From Paenibacillus senegalensis JC66 (GTDB lineage: Bacteria > Bacillota > Bacilli > Paenibacillales > NBRC-103111): 64,000 nucleotides of DNA. The notes beneath the pieces were generated by a model. The model saw nothing but the letters and a program-made list of their open reading frames with translations. It did no database searches and was not told where the DNA came from. The stretch lies in assembly GCF_000285515.1 (NCBI RefSeq), contig NZ_HE610959.1:554385-618384 (forward strand), read 5' to 3'. Below, piece after piece: positions 8,914 to 17,986 of the stretch. Position 1 is the first letter of the stretch. The number at the start of each line of letters is the position of its first letter. Both the position numbers and the translations under genes were made by a program.

Positions 8914-9819
8914 TCAATAATCCCTGTCCATCATATAGTCTGCCAATTCCAGAAGTCTCTGCGGAAAAGGAAAATGCGCTTGGTTTATCGCTTGTTTGCC
9001 CGCTTCTGTATGCTCCCGCACCAGCTTTTTGGATTCCTCGAGGCCGATAAAATAAGGGTAGGTCACTTTTTGCTGTTTTTCATCGCTTTTTACAGGCTTT
9101 CCAAGTTTTTGTTCATCACCTGTAATATCCAAGATATCATCCAATATTTGAAATGCCATGCCGATAGAGCGTCCGAATTTCTCAAGCGCCTTCATCTGCT
9201 CTTCGTTAGCATTTGCTAAACGGCCGCCAGCCTTGACACTAAATACAATCAAATCACCGGTTTTGTGCGTATGAATGTATTGCAGCTCTTCGAGCCGGGT
9301 AATCCCCTGCTCTCCCACCATATCAGCCACTTGGCCGCCAACCATCCCTCTAGCACCGGCGAATTCAGCAAAGTCACGAATCAGGGCGAGCCCTTGCTCG
9401 GGAGCGATACCGCTTCTCAGGCATGCATCAGAAGCCACATAAAAAGCATGTGTCAGCAGCGCATCACCAGCAAGAATCGCCATGGCTTCCCCATGTACCT
9501 TATGGTTAGTTGGCATTCCTCTGCGGAAGTCATCATTGTCCAGGGCAGGAAGATCATCATGAATCAGGGAATACGTATGGACCATTTCTACAGCGCAAGC
9601 AATCGGCAAAGCCGCTTCCCGGTTACCGCCAAGGGATTCAGCTGCAGCCAATACCAGAATAGGGCGTAAACGCTTGCCCCCTGCATGCAAGGAATACGCC
9701 ATAGCTTCCTTCAGCGGCTGGGGAACGTCCCAGGCAGAGGGCAGGAAGTGCCGCAACTGTTCTTCCACGAACCGCGCTTCATTTTGTATATAGTCTTTTA
9801 TTGTCATTGCTTGTGTCAA
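8914..9819 (-). CDS. ispA: Farnesyl diphosphate synthase (polyprenyl synthetase)
   Basis: Makes C15 farnesyl diphosphate from IPP and DMAPP downstream of Dxs. The first aspartate-rich motif is DDLPALDNDD (about residue 90) and the second is DDILDITGDEQKLGKP (about 230); GGKRLRPIL and the chain-length region upstream fit the bacterial short-chain type. The start is TTG 9819, overlapping the xseB stop in a TTGA arrangement after GAGGGTGAG; an in-frame ATG four codons later is possible. The protein of 301 residues is normal in length. Confidence 0.94.
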   Translation of the reverse strand: MTQAMTIKDYIQNEARFVEEQLRHFLPSAWDVPQPLKEAMAYSLHAGGKRLRPILVLAAAESLGGNREAALPIACAVEMVHTYSLIHDDLPALDNDDFRRGMPTNHKVHGEAMAILAGDALLTHAFYVASDACLRSGIAPEQGLALIRDFAEFAGARGMVGGQVADMVGEQGITRLEELQYIHTHKTGDLIVFSVKAGGRLANANEEQMKALEKFGRSIGMAFQILDDILDITGDEQKLGKPVKSDEKQQKVTYPYFIGLEESKKLVREHTEAGKQAINQAHFPFPQRLLELADYMMDRDY

Positions 9820-10070
9820 ATTGACTCACCCTCATCCGTTTCGGCTAGAAAAGGCTTTTTGCTGAACGTACCGTTTTCCTCCAGCAGCAGCTCAATTTTA
9901 CCTTCTATTTGATCCAGCTTATGACCACATAATTGCGAAAGCTCCATGCCTTCCTGAAACAATTCAATTGCTTTTTCCAATGGAACGTCTCCGGTTTCCA
10001 GGCGGGAGACTATTTGCTCCAGCTTGTCCATCGCCTGCTCAAAACTAAGCTCTGTTTTTTCTGCTGTCAT
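9816..10070 (-). CDS. xseB: Exonuclease VII small subunit
   Basis: 84-residue small subunit of ExoVII, with the family core SFEQAMDKLEQIVSRLETG and PLEKAIELFQEGMELS forming two helices. GGAGG is 9 bp before ATG 10070; the earlier in-frame ATG at 10079 directly abuts the site and is less likely. It overlaps the end of xseA by 26 bp and the start of ispA by 4 bp, so the three are translationally linked. Confidence 0.93.
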   Translation of the reverse strand: MTAEKTELSFEQAMDKLEQIVSRLETGDVPLEKAIELFQEGMELSQLCGHKLDQIEGKIELLLEENGTFSKKPFLAETDEGESI

Positions 10071-11421
10071 TCTGTTCATCCTCCTCCATTCCCCAAATCT
10101 GACAATTCAGCTTGCCATCAGTCAGCTTGACTTTAAGCAAATCCCCCGGCTGAACCTGCTCAATAGAATTGATCAGCCTTTGTTCCTCCGCATCATAGAC
10201 CAAGCTATATCCCCGCTGCATGATCTTCAAAGGGCTTAACGAGTCCAAATGGCGAATCTGCGAGGAAAACTCGCTGCGCTTCATCTTCATGACTGTCTTC
10301 ATCGCTTGAATCAGCTGGCGGCTGGAACCCTCTACTCTCTTGCGGGAAAAGGCGGCTTGCTGCTTCGGATTATGAGCCCCCAAATTCCGTTCGGCTTTAA
10401 TTAGCCTTTGCTTCTCGGCAGAGAGCTTGCTCTGTATTCGGTAGGCCAGCTGCTCCTTGATCCGGTCCAGCCGCTGCTGCGGCTGCTGCAAATGCCTGTG
10501 AGGATTAGTCAGGCTAGGTGACTTTTGCAAACGCGCAAGGCGCATCCGCGAATCCTCCAGCATTTTGAACAGCCCCCGCTGCATCCGGGCCTTATACTGA
10601 TTTAACTGCTGCTTCAACTCCAGAAAGTGAGGAACAGCCAGCTCAGCAGCAGCCGTTGGCGTTGCCGCCCGCAGATCCGCAACAAAGTCAGCTATGGTGT
10701 AGTCCGTCTCATGCCCGACAGCCGATATGACCGGGATCCGGGATGCGACTATACTGCGGGCGACCGCTTCTTCGTTAAACGCCCACAATTCTTCCAGCGA
10801 TCCCCCTCCACGGCCGACGATCAGCACTTCCGCTTCCCCGTGACGATTCATCACTTCGATAGCTTTAACTATCGAGGGAGCCGCCTGCTTCCCCTGGACT
10901 AGTACAGGATAAAGCAATATGGGCACCCCCGGGAATCTTCGTTTAAGGGTGGTCAACACGTCTCGGACCGCCGCACCTGTCGGCGAAGTTATTACTCCGA
11001 TAGTACGCGGAAAACGGGGAATCGGACGTTTGCGCGAAGCTGCAAACAAGCCTTCTTGCTCCAGTTTTTTCTTTAATTGCTCGAATGCCAGATACAGATT
11101 TCCTATGCCGTCAGGCTGCATTTGCTGGACATAGAACTGGTATTGCCCATCCCTTTCATAAATGGAGATACTTCCCCTGGCCAGCACCATCATACCTTCC
11201 TTAGGCAAAAAGCTCATACGCTGGTTGGCTGAGCTGAACATAATGCTTTTTACCCGGCTGTGCGCATCCTTTAACGTAAAATACATATGTCCGCTGGAAT
11301 GGTGAGTAAAATTGGAAATCTCGCCCCTCACCCAAATATTTTGCAGGTGTATCTCATTCTCCAATGTGGATTTGATCTGACGAGTCAGGTCACGAACGGA
11401 TATTACGGCTGCACGGTTCAT
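10045..11421 (-). CDS. xseA: Exonuclease VII large subunit
   Basis: Catalytic subunit of ExoVII, which degrades single-stranded DNA from both ends. The N-terminal OB fold (LQNIWVRGEISNFTHHSSGHMYFTLKD, split around residue 30) is followed by the nuclease domain with FPRTIGVITSPTGAAVRD and IVGRGGGSLEELWAFN, then a coiled-coil region and a C-terminal segment with RGYSLVYD. Length 458 is typical. Its ATG follows the folD stop by 3 bp with only a weak ribosome binding site, so coupling to folD translation is likely. Confidence 0.95.
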   Translation of the reverse strand: MNRAAVISVRDLTRQIKSTLENEIHLQNIWVRGEISNFTHHSSGHMYFTLKDAHSRVKSIMFSSANQRMSFLPKEGMMVLARGSISIYERDGQYQFYVQQMQPDGIGNLYLAFEQLKKKLEQEGLFAASRKRPIPRFPRTIGVITSPTGAAVRDVLTTLKRRFPGVPILLYPVLVQGKQAAPSIVKAIEVMNRHGEAEVLIVGRGGGSLEELWAFNEEAVARSIVASRIPVISAVGHETDYTIADFVADLRAATPTAAAELAVPHFLELKQQLNQYKARMQRGLFKMLEDSRMRLARLQKSPSLTNPHRHLQQPQQRLDRIKEQLAYRIQSKLSAEKQRLIKAERNLGAHNPKQQAAFSRKRVEGSSRQLIQAMKTVMKMKRSEFSSQIRHLDSLSPLKIMQRGYSLVYDAEEQRLINSIEQVQPGDLLKVKLTDGKLNCQIWGMEEDEQNDSRKNRA

Positions 11422-11424
11422 TAT

Positions 11425-12288
11425 TTACAGGGATCCCTTCCCGCTTGCCGCCCGGGCAGCCTGCACCGTGTTAGCCAGCAGCATCGTAATCGTCATCGGA
11501 CCCACACACCCGGGGACAGGGGTAATTTTGCTCGCAACGGTTGCAGCATCCTCATAATCGACATCACCGACAAGCTGACCGCTCTCGAGACGATTGATTC
11601 CGACATCAATGACGACAGCCCCCGGTTTGATATGATTGGCTTTGATCATTTGAGCGCGGCCCACTCCGACAACCAGGATATCGGCCTGGCGCGTTATAGC
11701 TTCCATGTCAGGAGTGCGCGAGTGACAGATCGTAACAGTCGCGTGCTCTCTTAACAGGAGCATGGCCATAGGCTTGCCGACAATGTTGCTCCGGCCCACT
11801 ACAACAGCGTGCTTGCCTGCTATTTCCGTGCCTGTCCGGCGCAGAATTTCAATGACTCCCGCAGGAGTACAAGGAAGAAGCGACGGCTTGCCAATCATCA
11901 AATTCCCAACATTAACCGGGTGAAAGCAATCCACATCCTTCAGAGGGGAGATCGCATCAATGACGGCATCTTCATCAATATGCTTCGGCAAAGGAAGCTG
12001 CACGAGAATTCCGTGAATCTCGTCATTCCGATTGAGCCGCTCGATCCATTGCAGCAGCTCTTCCTGCGTCGTTTCAGCAGGAAGCCGGTGTACTTCCGAA
12101 TGAATCCCTACCTGCTCGCAAGCCTTTGCTTTATTGCGAACATAGACGGCCGACGCTGCGTCATCCCCAACCAGAATGACGGCAAGACCAGGCCGAATGC
12201 CCTCCGCAGTCAAAGAGCCGACTTCATGGGAGATTTGCTCCCTGAGCTCGGCAACAATTTGCTTTCCGTTAATTCTTTCCGCTGTCAT
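11425..12288 (-). CDS. folD: FolD bifunctional methylenetetrahydrofolate dehydrogenase/cyclohydrolase
   Basis: Interconverts 5,10-methylene-, methenyl- and 10-formyl-tetrahydrofolate. The catalytic region contains YVRNKAKAC with its lysine and [12 protein letters not shown]. The Rossmann NADP site is [14 protein letters not shown], and [16 protein letters not shown] is at the C-terminus. The frame extends to 12312, but GGAGGAAACCGT directly precedes ATG 12288, giving the usual 287 residues. It heads folD-xseA-xseB-ispA-dxs-tlyA. Confidence 0.96.
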   Translation of the reverse strand: MTAERINGKQIVAELREQISHEVGSLTAEGIRPGLAVILVGDDAASAVYVRNKAKACEQVGIHSEVHRLPAETTQEELLQWIERLNRNDEIHGILVQLPLPKHIDEDAVIDAISPLKDVDCFHPVNVGNLMIGKPSLLPCTPAGVIEILRRTGTEIAGKHAVVVGRSNIVGKPMAMLLLREHATVTICHSRTPDMEAITRQADILVVGVGRAQMIKANHIKPGAVVIDVGINRLESGQLVGDVDYEDAATVASKITPVPGCVGPMTITMLLANTVQAARAASGKGSL

Positions 12289-12408
12289 ACGGTTTCCTCC
12301 CATGATAAGCATTCCACTTTGGATTGGTTTACGATTTCTGTTAATACATCCAGTGTAACGTGATTAAATACCCCGTGTAAAGCAGCCGCTGCCAGATAAC
12401 CCGACAAA

Positions 12409-12426
12409 GGCCGCCATATGGCGGCC
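12409..12426. repeat. Perfect 18-bp palindrome between nusB and folD
   Basis: GGCCGCCA followed by TATGGCGGCC (as read across 12409-12426) is a perfect palindrome. On the minus strand it is followed only by TTTG, so it could be a weak terminator or RNA-stabilising hairpin after nusB. Confidence 0.4.
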
Positions 12427-12448
12427 CTTAATAAGCAATAGCCTGGCT

Positions 12449-12898
12449 CTACACTTGAGACTTCAGCTTTGCCAGCTCGAGGATCATTTTTCCCAATACT
12501 CCGTTGACGAATTTGCCGGATTCCTCGGTCCCAAAGTGTTTAGCCAGCTCAATGGCCTCATTGACGACGACCTTGGGCGGGACATCATCGCGATAGATCA
12601 TTTCATACGTAGCCAGACGGAGCACTTCCCGGTCCACCCTGGACAGGCGCTCCATCGTATAGCCTTTAATGTATTGCTCCAACAACCGGTCGATCTCAGC
12701 GCGATGCTGGATTGTACCGGCTACCAGCTCTTCAACATAGCCCGGATGAATAACTTCATTCTTGACGTCAAGCTTGCCTTCGTTCTCGTGTTGAGCTTCG
12801 TCTATGACCATCTGGATTGCTTCTTGAGGAGAGACCTCGTTCATTTGCATTTGATATAAGCTTTGCAAGGCCAGCTCTCTGGCCAATCGGCGTTTCAT
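12449..12898 (-). CDS. nusB: NusB transcription antitermination factor
   Basis: RNA-binding antitermination factor that acts with NusE (S10) on rRNA operons. The all-alpha NusB core is visible: RRLARELALQSLYQM at the start, LSRVDREVLRLATYEM in the middle and VVNEAIELAKHFGTEESGKFVNG near the end. Length 149 is standard. GGGAGG lies 9 bp upstream of ATG 12898. It sits between the Asp23 cluster and folD. Confidence 0.96.
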   Translation of the reverse strand: MKRRLARELALQSLYQMQMNEVSPQEAIQMVIDEAQHENEGKLDVKNEVIHPGYVEELVAGTIQHRAEIDRLLEQYIKGYTMERLSRVDREVLRLATYEMIYRDDVPPKVVVNEAIELAKHFGTEESGKFVNGVLGKMILELAKLKSQV

Positions 12899-13039
12899 TA
12901 CTAGTTTCCTCCCGAGCCCTTGTTTATAATATTAAGCTTACCCTTAACCCGTTCACTTTCAAACCACCTGCTGGCGAACGGCATCATTTCTTAAGAAGCA
13001 GCGGATCTAACAAAGCCCTTCGAAGATGAAATAACCAGG

Positions 13040-13069
13040 TAAAAAAACCTGTAGAAGAGCAACTTCTAG
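13040..13069 (-). terminator. Probable terminator of the Asp23/AmaP/DUF2273 unit
   Basis: On the minus strand TAGAAG, a 5-nt loop and CTTCTA are followed by CAGG and T7. It lies about 25 bp after the DUF2273 stop and before nusB. The stem is short, so the call is tentative. Confidence 0.45.
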
Positions 13070-13092
13070 CGGACCGTTGCCCTTTACAGGAT

Positions 13093-13326
13093 TTATCTGA
13101 ACATTCTCCATTTGTCGGTTAACCATTGCCAAAGACTGTCCGCCTGCTCCCGGCCTTCCAGTAGATCGGTTTTTTTACCCACATAATAACCGATGAAAAC
13201 GATAAAAGCAAAGATTAACATGTCCCAAAATCCGAAAAACAAATAGACAATTCCCAGGAACAGGCCAGCAGACGTACCTATTACGGTACCGGGGTGTTTG
13301 TCCCATAATTGTTTGAAAAACATCAT
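13093..13326 (-). CDS. DUF2273 small membrane protein
   Basis: 77 residues with two closely spaced membrane helices (about 14-31 and 34-50), beginning FFKQLWDKHPGTVIGTSAG. DUF2273 proteins are encoded beside AmaP and Asp23 in many Gram-positive genomes, and that is the arrangement here. The gene is 13 bp downstream of amaP, with GGGGGG before the ATG. The function is unknown; it probably belongs to the membrane-anchored Asp23 complex. Confidence 0.85.
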   Translation of the reverse strand: MMFFKQLWDKHPGTVIGTSAGLFLGIVYLFFGFWDMLIFAFIVFIGYYVGKKTDLLEGREQADSLWQWLTDKWRMFR

Positions 13327-13339
13327 ACAGGAACCCCCC

Positions 13340-13900
13340 TTATTCTACTCTGCTTTTGAACGTCGGAGAAGCCTGAACAATATTGGCCACATACACGGAT
13401 ACTACTGCCACGGGAATTCCGGTAATATCTTCTACAAACTCTTTAACAGAGCGCTGAATTTCCTCAGTCATCTCCGGAATGGAAGATTCCCCGTCAACAA
13501 CCGTTCTCAGCTCAATCTCGATTCCGGAGGAATTCACCCTCACCCGGGCTTTTAAATCACGAACTCCACGGGTGCGATTAGCTGCTTTTAGCGCTAAGTT
13601 TTCTACGGTATCCAAAGAGATCTTAATATCCCCGTAATCGGTTCTTTGATCGATGGAAGCCGCGTGATCTTTACCCGGCCTCACCGAGATAATAAACAGT
13701 CTTAAGCTGATCAGTATAATCAAAAGCAGTGAAGTAATCGTAGCAGCAGCAGTCACATTGTGAGTATATACCTGCTGAATAAACTGTCTGGTAGTATCAA
13801 AAGGAATGACATTGAATGCTGCCAGCAGCATTACGCAAGCAGCAATAATAATCGCCAGGCTGAACAGAAACAACAGGAAGCGGTCAATAATTTTGGCCAA
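13340..13900 (-). CDS. amaP: AmaP, alkaline shock response membrane anchor protein
   Basis: 186 residues: two N-terminal membrane helices (about 8-30 and 50-70) and a C-terminal Asp23-like domain (about 85-180, with ISLDTVENLALKAANRTRGV and VSVYVANI). In Staphylococcus AmaP anchors Asp23 at the membrane. The start is TTG 13900 after GGAGG with a somewhat long spacer. The cluster order asp23 - amaP - DUF2273 supports the call. Confidence 0.88.
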   Translation of the reverse strand: MAKIIDRFLLFLFSLAIIIAACVMLLAAFNVIPFDTTRQFIQQVYTHNVTAAATITSLLLIILISLRLFIISVRPGKDHAASIDQRTDYGDIKISLDTVENLALKAANRTRGVRDLKARVRVNSSGIEIELRTVVDGESSIPEMTEEIQRSVKEFVEDITGIPVAVVSVYVANIVQASPTFKSRVE

Positions 13901-14084
13901 TGCAGCTTGTCCCTCCTTCTAATGACCCGCAAAATCCAGGAAATAATGCCTCATCAGCGGCCTCGCCCATGACGCATCGATTCCCGGCAAACGGGGAGAT
14001 AGTTGTTGATTCTATTAATCCTATAAACCAGAGCAGAACCTATGTACCTGATTCAAGGGCGGCTTGCGGATAATTATTCCTACA

Positions 14085-14108
14085 GCAAACCCCCTGCTGC
14101 GAGGGGGC
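14085..14108 (-). terminator. Terminator downstream of the Asp23 gene
   Basis: Arms CCCCCT (14090-14095) and AGGGGG (14102-14107) with a 6-nt loop follow the Asp23-family stop; the minus strand continues TTTGCT. The short T run makes read-through into amaP possible. Confidence 0.45.
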
Positions 14109-14129
14109 TCTTCTTACGATAAGGCTCGG

Positions 14130-14540
14130 TTATTTTACCCGGTTGATAGCAGTTTCTTCTTCTACTACTTTCTCTGCGCCTTTGAAATGGACGTCATGAA
14201 TATGAACATTCACTTCAATAACATCCAAACCGGTCATAGACTCGATAGCCTGCTTAACGTTCCGCTGAATCTCTCCGGCTACTTCCGGAATCTTGTTGCC
14301 GTAATGGATAATAATCGATACATCGATCGCTGCTTCCCGTTGACCTACTTCGACTTTAACTCCTTTGGAGAGGTTCTTTCTCCCCAGCAATTCGGCGATG
14401 CCGCCGGCAAAGCCTCCGCTCATACCTGCAACGCCTTCAACTTCAATAGTAGCCAAACCGGCAATCACTTCAATAACTTCCGGAGCTATCTGAATATTCC
14501 CCAAATCCGTTCTCTCGTAATCCGGAACAATTGTACTCAT
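14130..14540 (-). CDS. yqhY: Asp23/Gls24 family envelope stress protein (YqhY-like)
   Basis: 136-residue Asp23/Gls24 domain protein (LGNIQIAPEVIEVIAGLAT, GVKVEVGQREAAIDVSIIIHYG, VNVHIHDVHF). In B. subtilis the homologue YqhY lies next to accBC and is linked to acetyl-CoA carboxylase activity and fatty-acid homeostasis; here accC is about 135 bp upstream on the same strand, which keeps that association. GGAGG precedes ATG 14540. Confidence 0.92.
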   Translation of the reverse strand: MSTIVPDYERTDLGNIQIAPEVIEVIAGLATIEVEGVAGMSGGFAGGIAELLGRKNLSKGVKVEVGQREAAIDVSIIIHYGNKIPEVAGEIQRNVKQAIESMTGLDVIEVNVHIHDVHFKGAEKVVEEETAINRVK

Positions 14541-14675
14541 TAGCGCTTACCTCCTGATCAGCTTTCAGACCGAGTGGATAGAAAGAGTTCTGGCAAGGTC
14601 TGTCTTATTTAATTACTATACCATTGCTGAAAAAATATGACAAATAATTAGTCAAGCTTTCAGCGCAGGATAAAA

Positions 14676-16019
14676 CTATACCTCGTATTCTTCCAAAAAT
14701 TTAATATCGAAGGTTCCTTCTATGAACTTAGGATGATCCATTAATTTCATATGGAAAGGAATGGTCGTCTTAACCCCTTCAATAGAAAATTCGGATAAAG
14801 CCCGCTTCATGCGGCTAATCGCTTCTTCCCGCGTTTTCCCCCAGACGATCAGCTTGGCAATCATCGAGTCATAGTGCGGTGAAATGACATAGCCAGGGTA
14901 TGCCGAGCTGTCAACCCGCACTCCAAGACCTCCGGCTGGGAGGTAAAAATCGATTTTGCCCGGGGAAGGCATGAAATTGCGATCGGGATCTTCCGCATTA
15001 ATCCGGCATTCAATCGACCAGCCGTCAAATTCGACTTCATCCTGAGTTACGGACAGCGCCTGGCCTTCTGCCACGCAAATCATTTCCTTAATAATGTCCA
15101 CCTTTGTGATCATCTCGGTTACCGGATGCTCAACCTGAATACGGGTGTTCATTTCCATGAAATAGAATTGACCGTCCTCGCCAAGAAGAAACTCCAATGT
15201 GCCTGCGCCTGAATAATTGACGGCCCGGGCCGCGCGCACCGCCGCCATCCCCATTCTTTCCCGAATTTCCGGAGTTAATACAGGGCAGGGAGCTTCCTCG
15301 ACAAGCTTCTGCCTTCTGCGCTGCACAGAGCAATCCCTTTCTCCCAGGTGAACCACATTACCGTACTTGTCGGCAATTATTTGAACCTCAACATGCTTCA
15401 TGCCGGTTAAATATTTCTCCAGGTAAACACCGGCGTTGCCGAAAGCTTTCTCCGCCTCCTGGCTCGCTGTTGTAATTTGTTTAATTAGCGACTCTTCATT
15501 CTCCGCCAGACGGATGCCCTTGCCGCCGCCTCCTGCCGTCGCTTTAATAATGACAGGATAGCCGATTTCACGGGCGATCCGCACAGCGTCCTCTATCTCG
15601 GTAATAAGACCATCGGAGCCTGGTATGACAGGCACTCCTGCTTCTTTCATCGTTTGCTTGGCTACGGCCTTATCCCCCATCTTGCTGATTGCTTCCGGGG
15701 AAGGTCCGATAAACGTAATTCCGCACCGTTCACAAATTTCTGCGAAATCGGCATTCTCCGCTAGAAAGCCGTACCCGGGATGAATGGCATCAGACTCCGT
15801 AATCGTAGCCACACTCATCAAATTAGTAAAATTCAAATAGCTATCCTTCGACAATGTAGGCCCGATGCAATAGGCTTCATCCGCCAGTCTTACATGCAGC
15901 GAATCCCGGTCTGCTTCGGAATAAACAGCTACCGTTTCCAATCCAAGCTCTTGACAAGCGCGGATAATCCGAACCGCGATTTCCCCCCGGTTGGCTATCA
16001 ATACTTTCTGAAACTTCAT
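14676..16019 (-). CDS. accC: Biotin carboxylase subunit of acetyl-CoA carboxylase
   Basis: ATP-dependent carboxylation of the biotin on AccB, the first half-reaction of malonyl-CoA synthesis. Seen: the biotin carboxylase N-domain ([16 protein letters not shown]), the ATP-grasp glycine loop [12 protein letters not shown], the [13 protein letters not shown] segment and [16 protein letters not shown] with catalytic Glu/Asn/Arg residues. Length 447 is standard. GGAGGAAC lies before ATG 16019. It is immediately downstream of accB. Confidence 0.97.
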   Translation of the reverse strand: MKFQKVLIANRGEIAVRIIRACQELGLETVAVYSEADRDSLHVRLADEAYCIGPTLSKDSYLNFTNLMSVATITESDAIHPGYGFLAENADFAEICERCGITFIGPSPEAISKMGDKAVAKQTMKEAGVPVIPGSDGLITEIEDAVRIAREIGYPVIIKATAGGGGKGIRLAENEESLIKQITTASQEAEKAFGNAGVYLEKYLTGMKHVEVQIIADKYGNVVHLGERDCSVQRRRQKLVEEAPCPVLTPEIRERMGMAAVRAARAVNYSGAGTLEFLLGEDGQFYFMEMNTRIQVEHPVTEMITKVDIIKEMICVAEGQALSVTQDEVEFDGWSIECRINAEDPDRNFMPSPGKIDFYLPAGGLGVRVDSSAYPGYVISPHYDSMIAKLIVWGKTREEAISRMKRALSEFSIEGVKTTIPFHMKLMDHPKFIEGTFDIKFLEEYEV

Positions 16020-16078
16020 TGACGTTCCTCCTGAAGGCCGCAGTTAAGTGGTTCATGCGGCTGATCTGTAGCTTGTAA

Positions 16079-16558
16079 TTAATTCGGTTTCACCTTGAAT
16101 AAAGGTTGGCCGAATTCGACGAGTTGTCCATTTTCTACCAGCACCTCAACAATTTCCCCTGTAACCTCCGCTGTAATTTCATTCATCAGCTTCATCGCTT
16201 CAACGATACAAACGGTAGTATCTTCCTGCACACTGCTGCCGACTTGCACATAAGGTGCGGCCTCAGGCGAAGGAGCTTTGTAGAATGTACCCACCATAGG
16301 GGAGACAATGGTATGTAAATTTGCGGCGTCCGGCCGTGCTGCAGAAGTTGCTGCAGCGGCTTCCTGAGGAGCCTGTGGGGCTGGCTGCGAAGCGATCAAG
16401 GGCTGCTGCTGGACAGCTGGTGTACTGACATAGACCGTCTCCGATTTCCCCGGCTTGCGAATAAACAGCTTGCTGCCTTCATTCTTGATTTCCAGCTCTT
16501 GTATAGTTGACTCATCGACCATCTTGATCAGTTCCTTGATTTCGCTTAAATTAAACAT
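16079..16558 (-). CDS. accB: Biotin carboxyl carrier protein
   Basis: Carrier that moves activated carboxylate between AccC and the transferase. It has an N-terminal helical segment, a central Ala/Pro/Gln linker (about residues 65-90) and a C-terminal biotinyl domain with the EAMKLMNEI motif, whose Lys is the biotinylation site. The frame opens with a GTG at 16570, but AAGGAG better supports ATG 16558, giving 159 residues. It lies between spoIIIAH and accC. Confidence 0.96.
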   Translation of the reverse strand: MFNLSEIKELIKMVDESTIQELEIKNEGSKLFIRKPGKSETVYVSTPAVQQQPLIASQPAPQAPQEAAAATSAARPDAANLHTIVSPMVGTFYKAPSPEAAPYVQVGSSVQEDTTVCIVEAMKLMNEITAEVTGEIVEVLVENGQLVEFGQPLFKVKPN

Positions 16559-16611
16559 GTCACGGTTCACTCCTTACGGTTTATGCAAACATAAAAAGCG
16601 GGCAAAAGCTG

Positions 16612-16627
16612 CAGGAGCGTAAGCTCC
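16612..16627. repeat. Short perfect hairpin in the accB leader
   Basis: CAGGAGC and GCTCCTG with a 4-nt GTAA loop lie 54 bp before the accB start. There is no T tract immediately after it on the minus strand; the role is unknown. Confidence 0.35.
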
Positions 16628-16681
16628 TGTCCACTTTTAAGTAGCCGCAAAGCTTTGTACCGTTGTAATTATATCATAAAC

Positions 16682-16717
16682 AAAAGAAATAGAAAGAGCC
16701 CAGTTTATCCGGGCTCT
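16682..16717 (-). terminator. Terminator of the spoIIIA operon
   Basis: AGAGCCC (16695-16701) and GGGCTCT (16711-16717) form a hairpin, followed on the minus strand by a T-rich tract (TTTCTATTTCTTTT). It lies downstream of spoIIIAH and should separate spoIIIA from accB-accC. Confidence 0.7.
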
Positions 16718-16769
16718 CGGGTCAGACTGCTGCGTTCGCCAGGAAGCTGCTTACCCGGCTGGAGACGCT

Positions 16770-17420
16770 TTACTGAATGACCTGAATCTGTAATTTCTCC
16801 GCGCCGATGTTCATTTCTTCCATGACCAGATCAGCTATGCTAACCGCTTCGCTTTTCTCCAGCTTGTCAGCCTGGACAACAACCTTCCATTTGTCATTTT
16901 CCTCGAGAACTACAGCTTGCGAATAGCTTTGGCTAAGAACTCCCTCAATATGGTCCAGCTTGGCAAGCGTAGTTTCCAGTTTTTGAAGCTGGTCATAAGC
17001 GCTGCCGATTTCTTCATCGCTCTTTTCCTGATTGACCGTGATGCTTCTCAGCTCATCCATTTGCCTGTAGAGTTCTTCCGCACGCTGGATGGCCATCGCT
17101 GCAAAATATTCTTCGCTGGTAGAATGCTGCTGATTTTCAAGCCGGCTGATAACTTCCTGATCCTCAGGAGTAAGCTCATTGGCGGCTTCTGCCCCAGTCT
17201 CTTCAGCACCAGTGTCAGCTCCTGCTCCAGTCTCTGCTTCTGCTCCACCTTCATGATCGTGGCCGATTACTTCGCTGCTTACGTTAATATCTTCGATAAC
17301 CGTCCCATCCGCGTTCAGATCGAGCTGGTTGACATCTTCGGAGAACAAATAATACGCAGACAGGACAACCATTAAGCTAAGCATGGATACGAGCCAAATT
17401 GTTTGCCTTTTGGAATTCAT
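16770..17420 (-). CDS. spoIIIAH: SpoIIIAH, sporulation channel protein
   Basis: Mother-cell membrane protein whose extracellular domain pairs with forespore SpoIIQ to form the feeding-tube channel. One membrane helix (about residues 9-27) is followed by an acidic Ala/Gly/Glu-rich linker (about 55-85) and a YscJ/FliF-like domain with EEYFAAMAIQRAEELYRQM and a C-terminal EMNIGAEKLQIQVIQ strand. The ATG at 17420 is preceded by GGAGG 8 bp away. It is the last spoIIIA gene but is separated from spoIIIAG by a 566-bp repeat-bearing gap, which is unusual. Confidence 0.93.
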   Translation of the reverse strand: MNSKRQTIWLVSMLSLMVVLSAYYLFSEDVNQLDLNADGTVIEDINVSSEVIGHDHEGGAEAETGAGADTGAEETGAEAANELTPEDQEVISRLENQQHSTSEEYFAAMAIQRAEELYRQMDELRSITVNQEKSDEEIGSAYDQLQKLETTLAKLDHIEGVLSQSYSQAVVLEENDKWKVVVQADKLEKSEAVSIADLVMEEMNIGAEKLQIQVIQ

Positions 17421-17464
17421 TTGGGATACCTCCAAGTTTTTTTGATTAAATTTAAGAAATAAAT

Positions 17465-17957
17465 TAGGAGAAAAAACTGCTTCGGAAGCATGGGCTTAAG
17501 TTTTTTGATGATTTTCTGTGAAAATAAAACGCCCCGCATGATGAGCAATTTCGTGTAATCGCATCTCAATCACATGATTTGTACGACATTTCGTCTGAAA
17601 CACTGGCTGCAGCTCCTTAATAGCTCTTAAAGCCCTGCATTTGTACGATTTGTCATACAAATCTCCGGTAATGGCACCTAAATCGCATGCATTTGTACGA
17701 TTTCTCATACAAATTGCTGGTCGCTTGCCTTAAATCCCCTGAATTTGTACGACGTTTCATACAAATCTTCGGAAATCGCACTTCAACCCCATGAATTTGT
17801 ACGACATTTCGTACAAAGCACAGGCAACACGCCCGCGAACCCCGCCACCTTGGCCAACCTTGGTTATTCTTCATGCTGGAGTTGTGTCTGAGCCTTCAAT
17901 GGCATGACTGTTTTCATTACATGACAAGAAAATTAGAGATAAAACTGCTTCGAAAGC
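17465..17957. repeat. Array of 24-nt hairpins at 52-bp period between spoIIIAG and spoIIIAH, flanked by direct repeats
   Basis: Units beginning ATTTGTACGA start at 17577, 17639, 17691, 17743 and 17795. The last three intervals are exactly 52 bp; the first is 62. On the minus strand the complete copies read ATTTGTATGA or TTTGTACGA, a 4-nt loop (GAAA, CAAA, AACG or AATG) and TCGTACAAAT, so each forms a 9-10-bp hairpin. The 28-nt spacers are partly similar to one another (TTAAATC, CATGA). The array is bracketed by a near-identical direct repeat, about 25 bp containing AACTGCTTCG and AAGC, at 17465-17490 and 17932-17957. Short open frames across it are repeat-encoded and I do not call them genes. 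Confidence 0.8.
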
Positions 17958-17986
17958 GGACACTTGCGTTCTTACGATTTCGCAAT

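Noticed and set aside
17577..17818. CRISPR-like pattern: 24-nt palindromic repeats with 28-nt spacers
   Set aside because: Repeats are not identical, the spacers resemble each other, there are only five units and no cas genes; it is a tandem repeat array.
17496..17874. Two minus-strand open frames of about 70 codons across the repeat array
   Set aside because: They share residues such as YEKSYKC only because of the repeats, and lack convincing ribosome binding sites.
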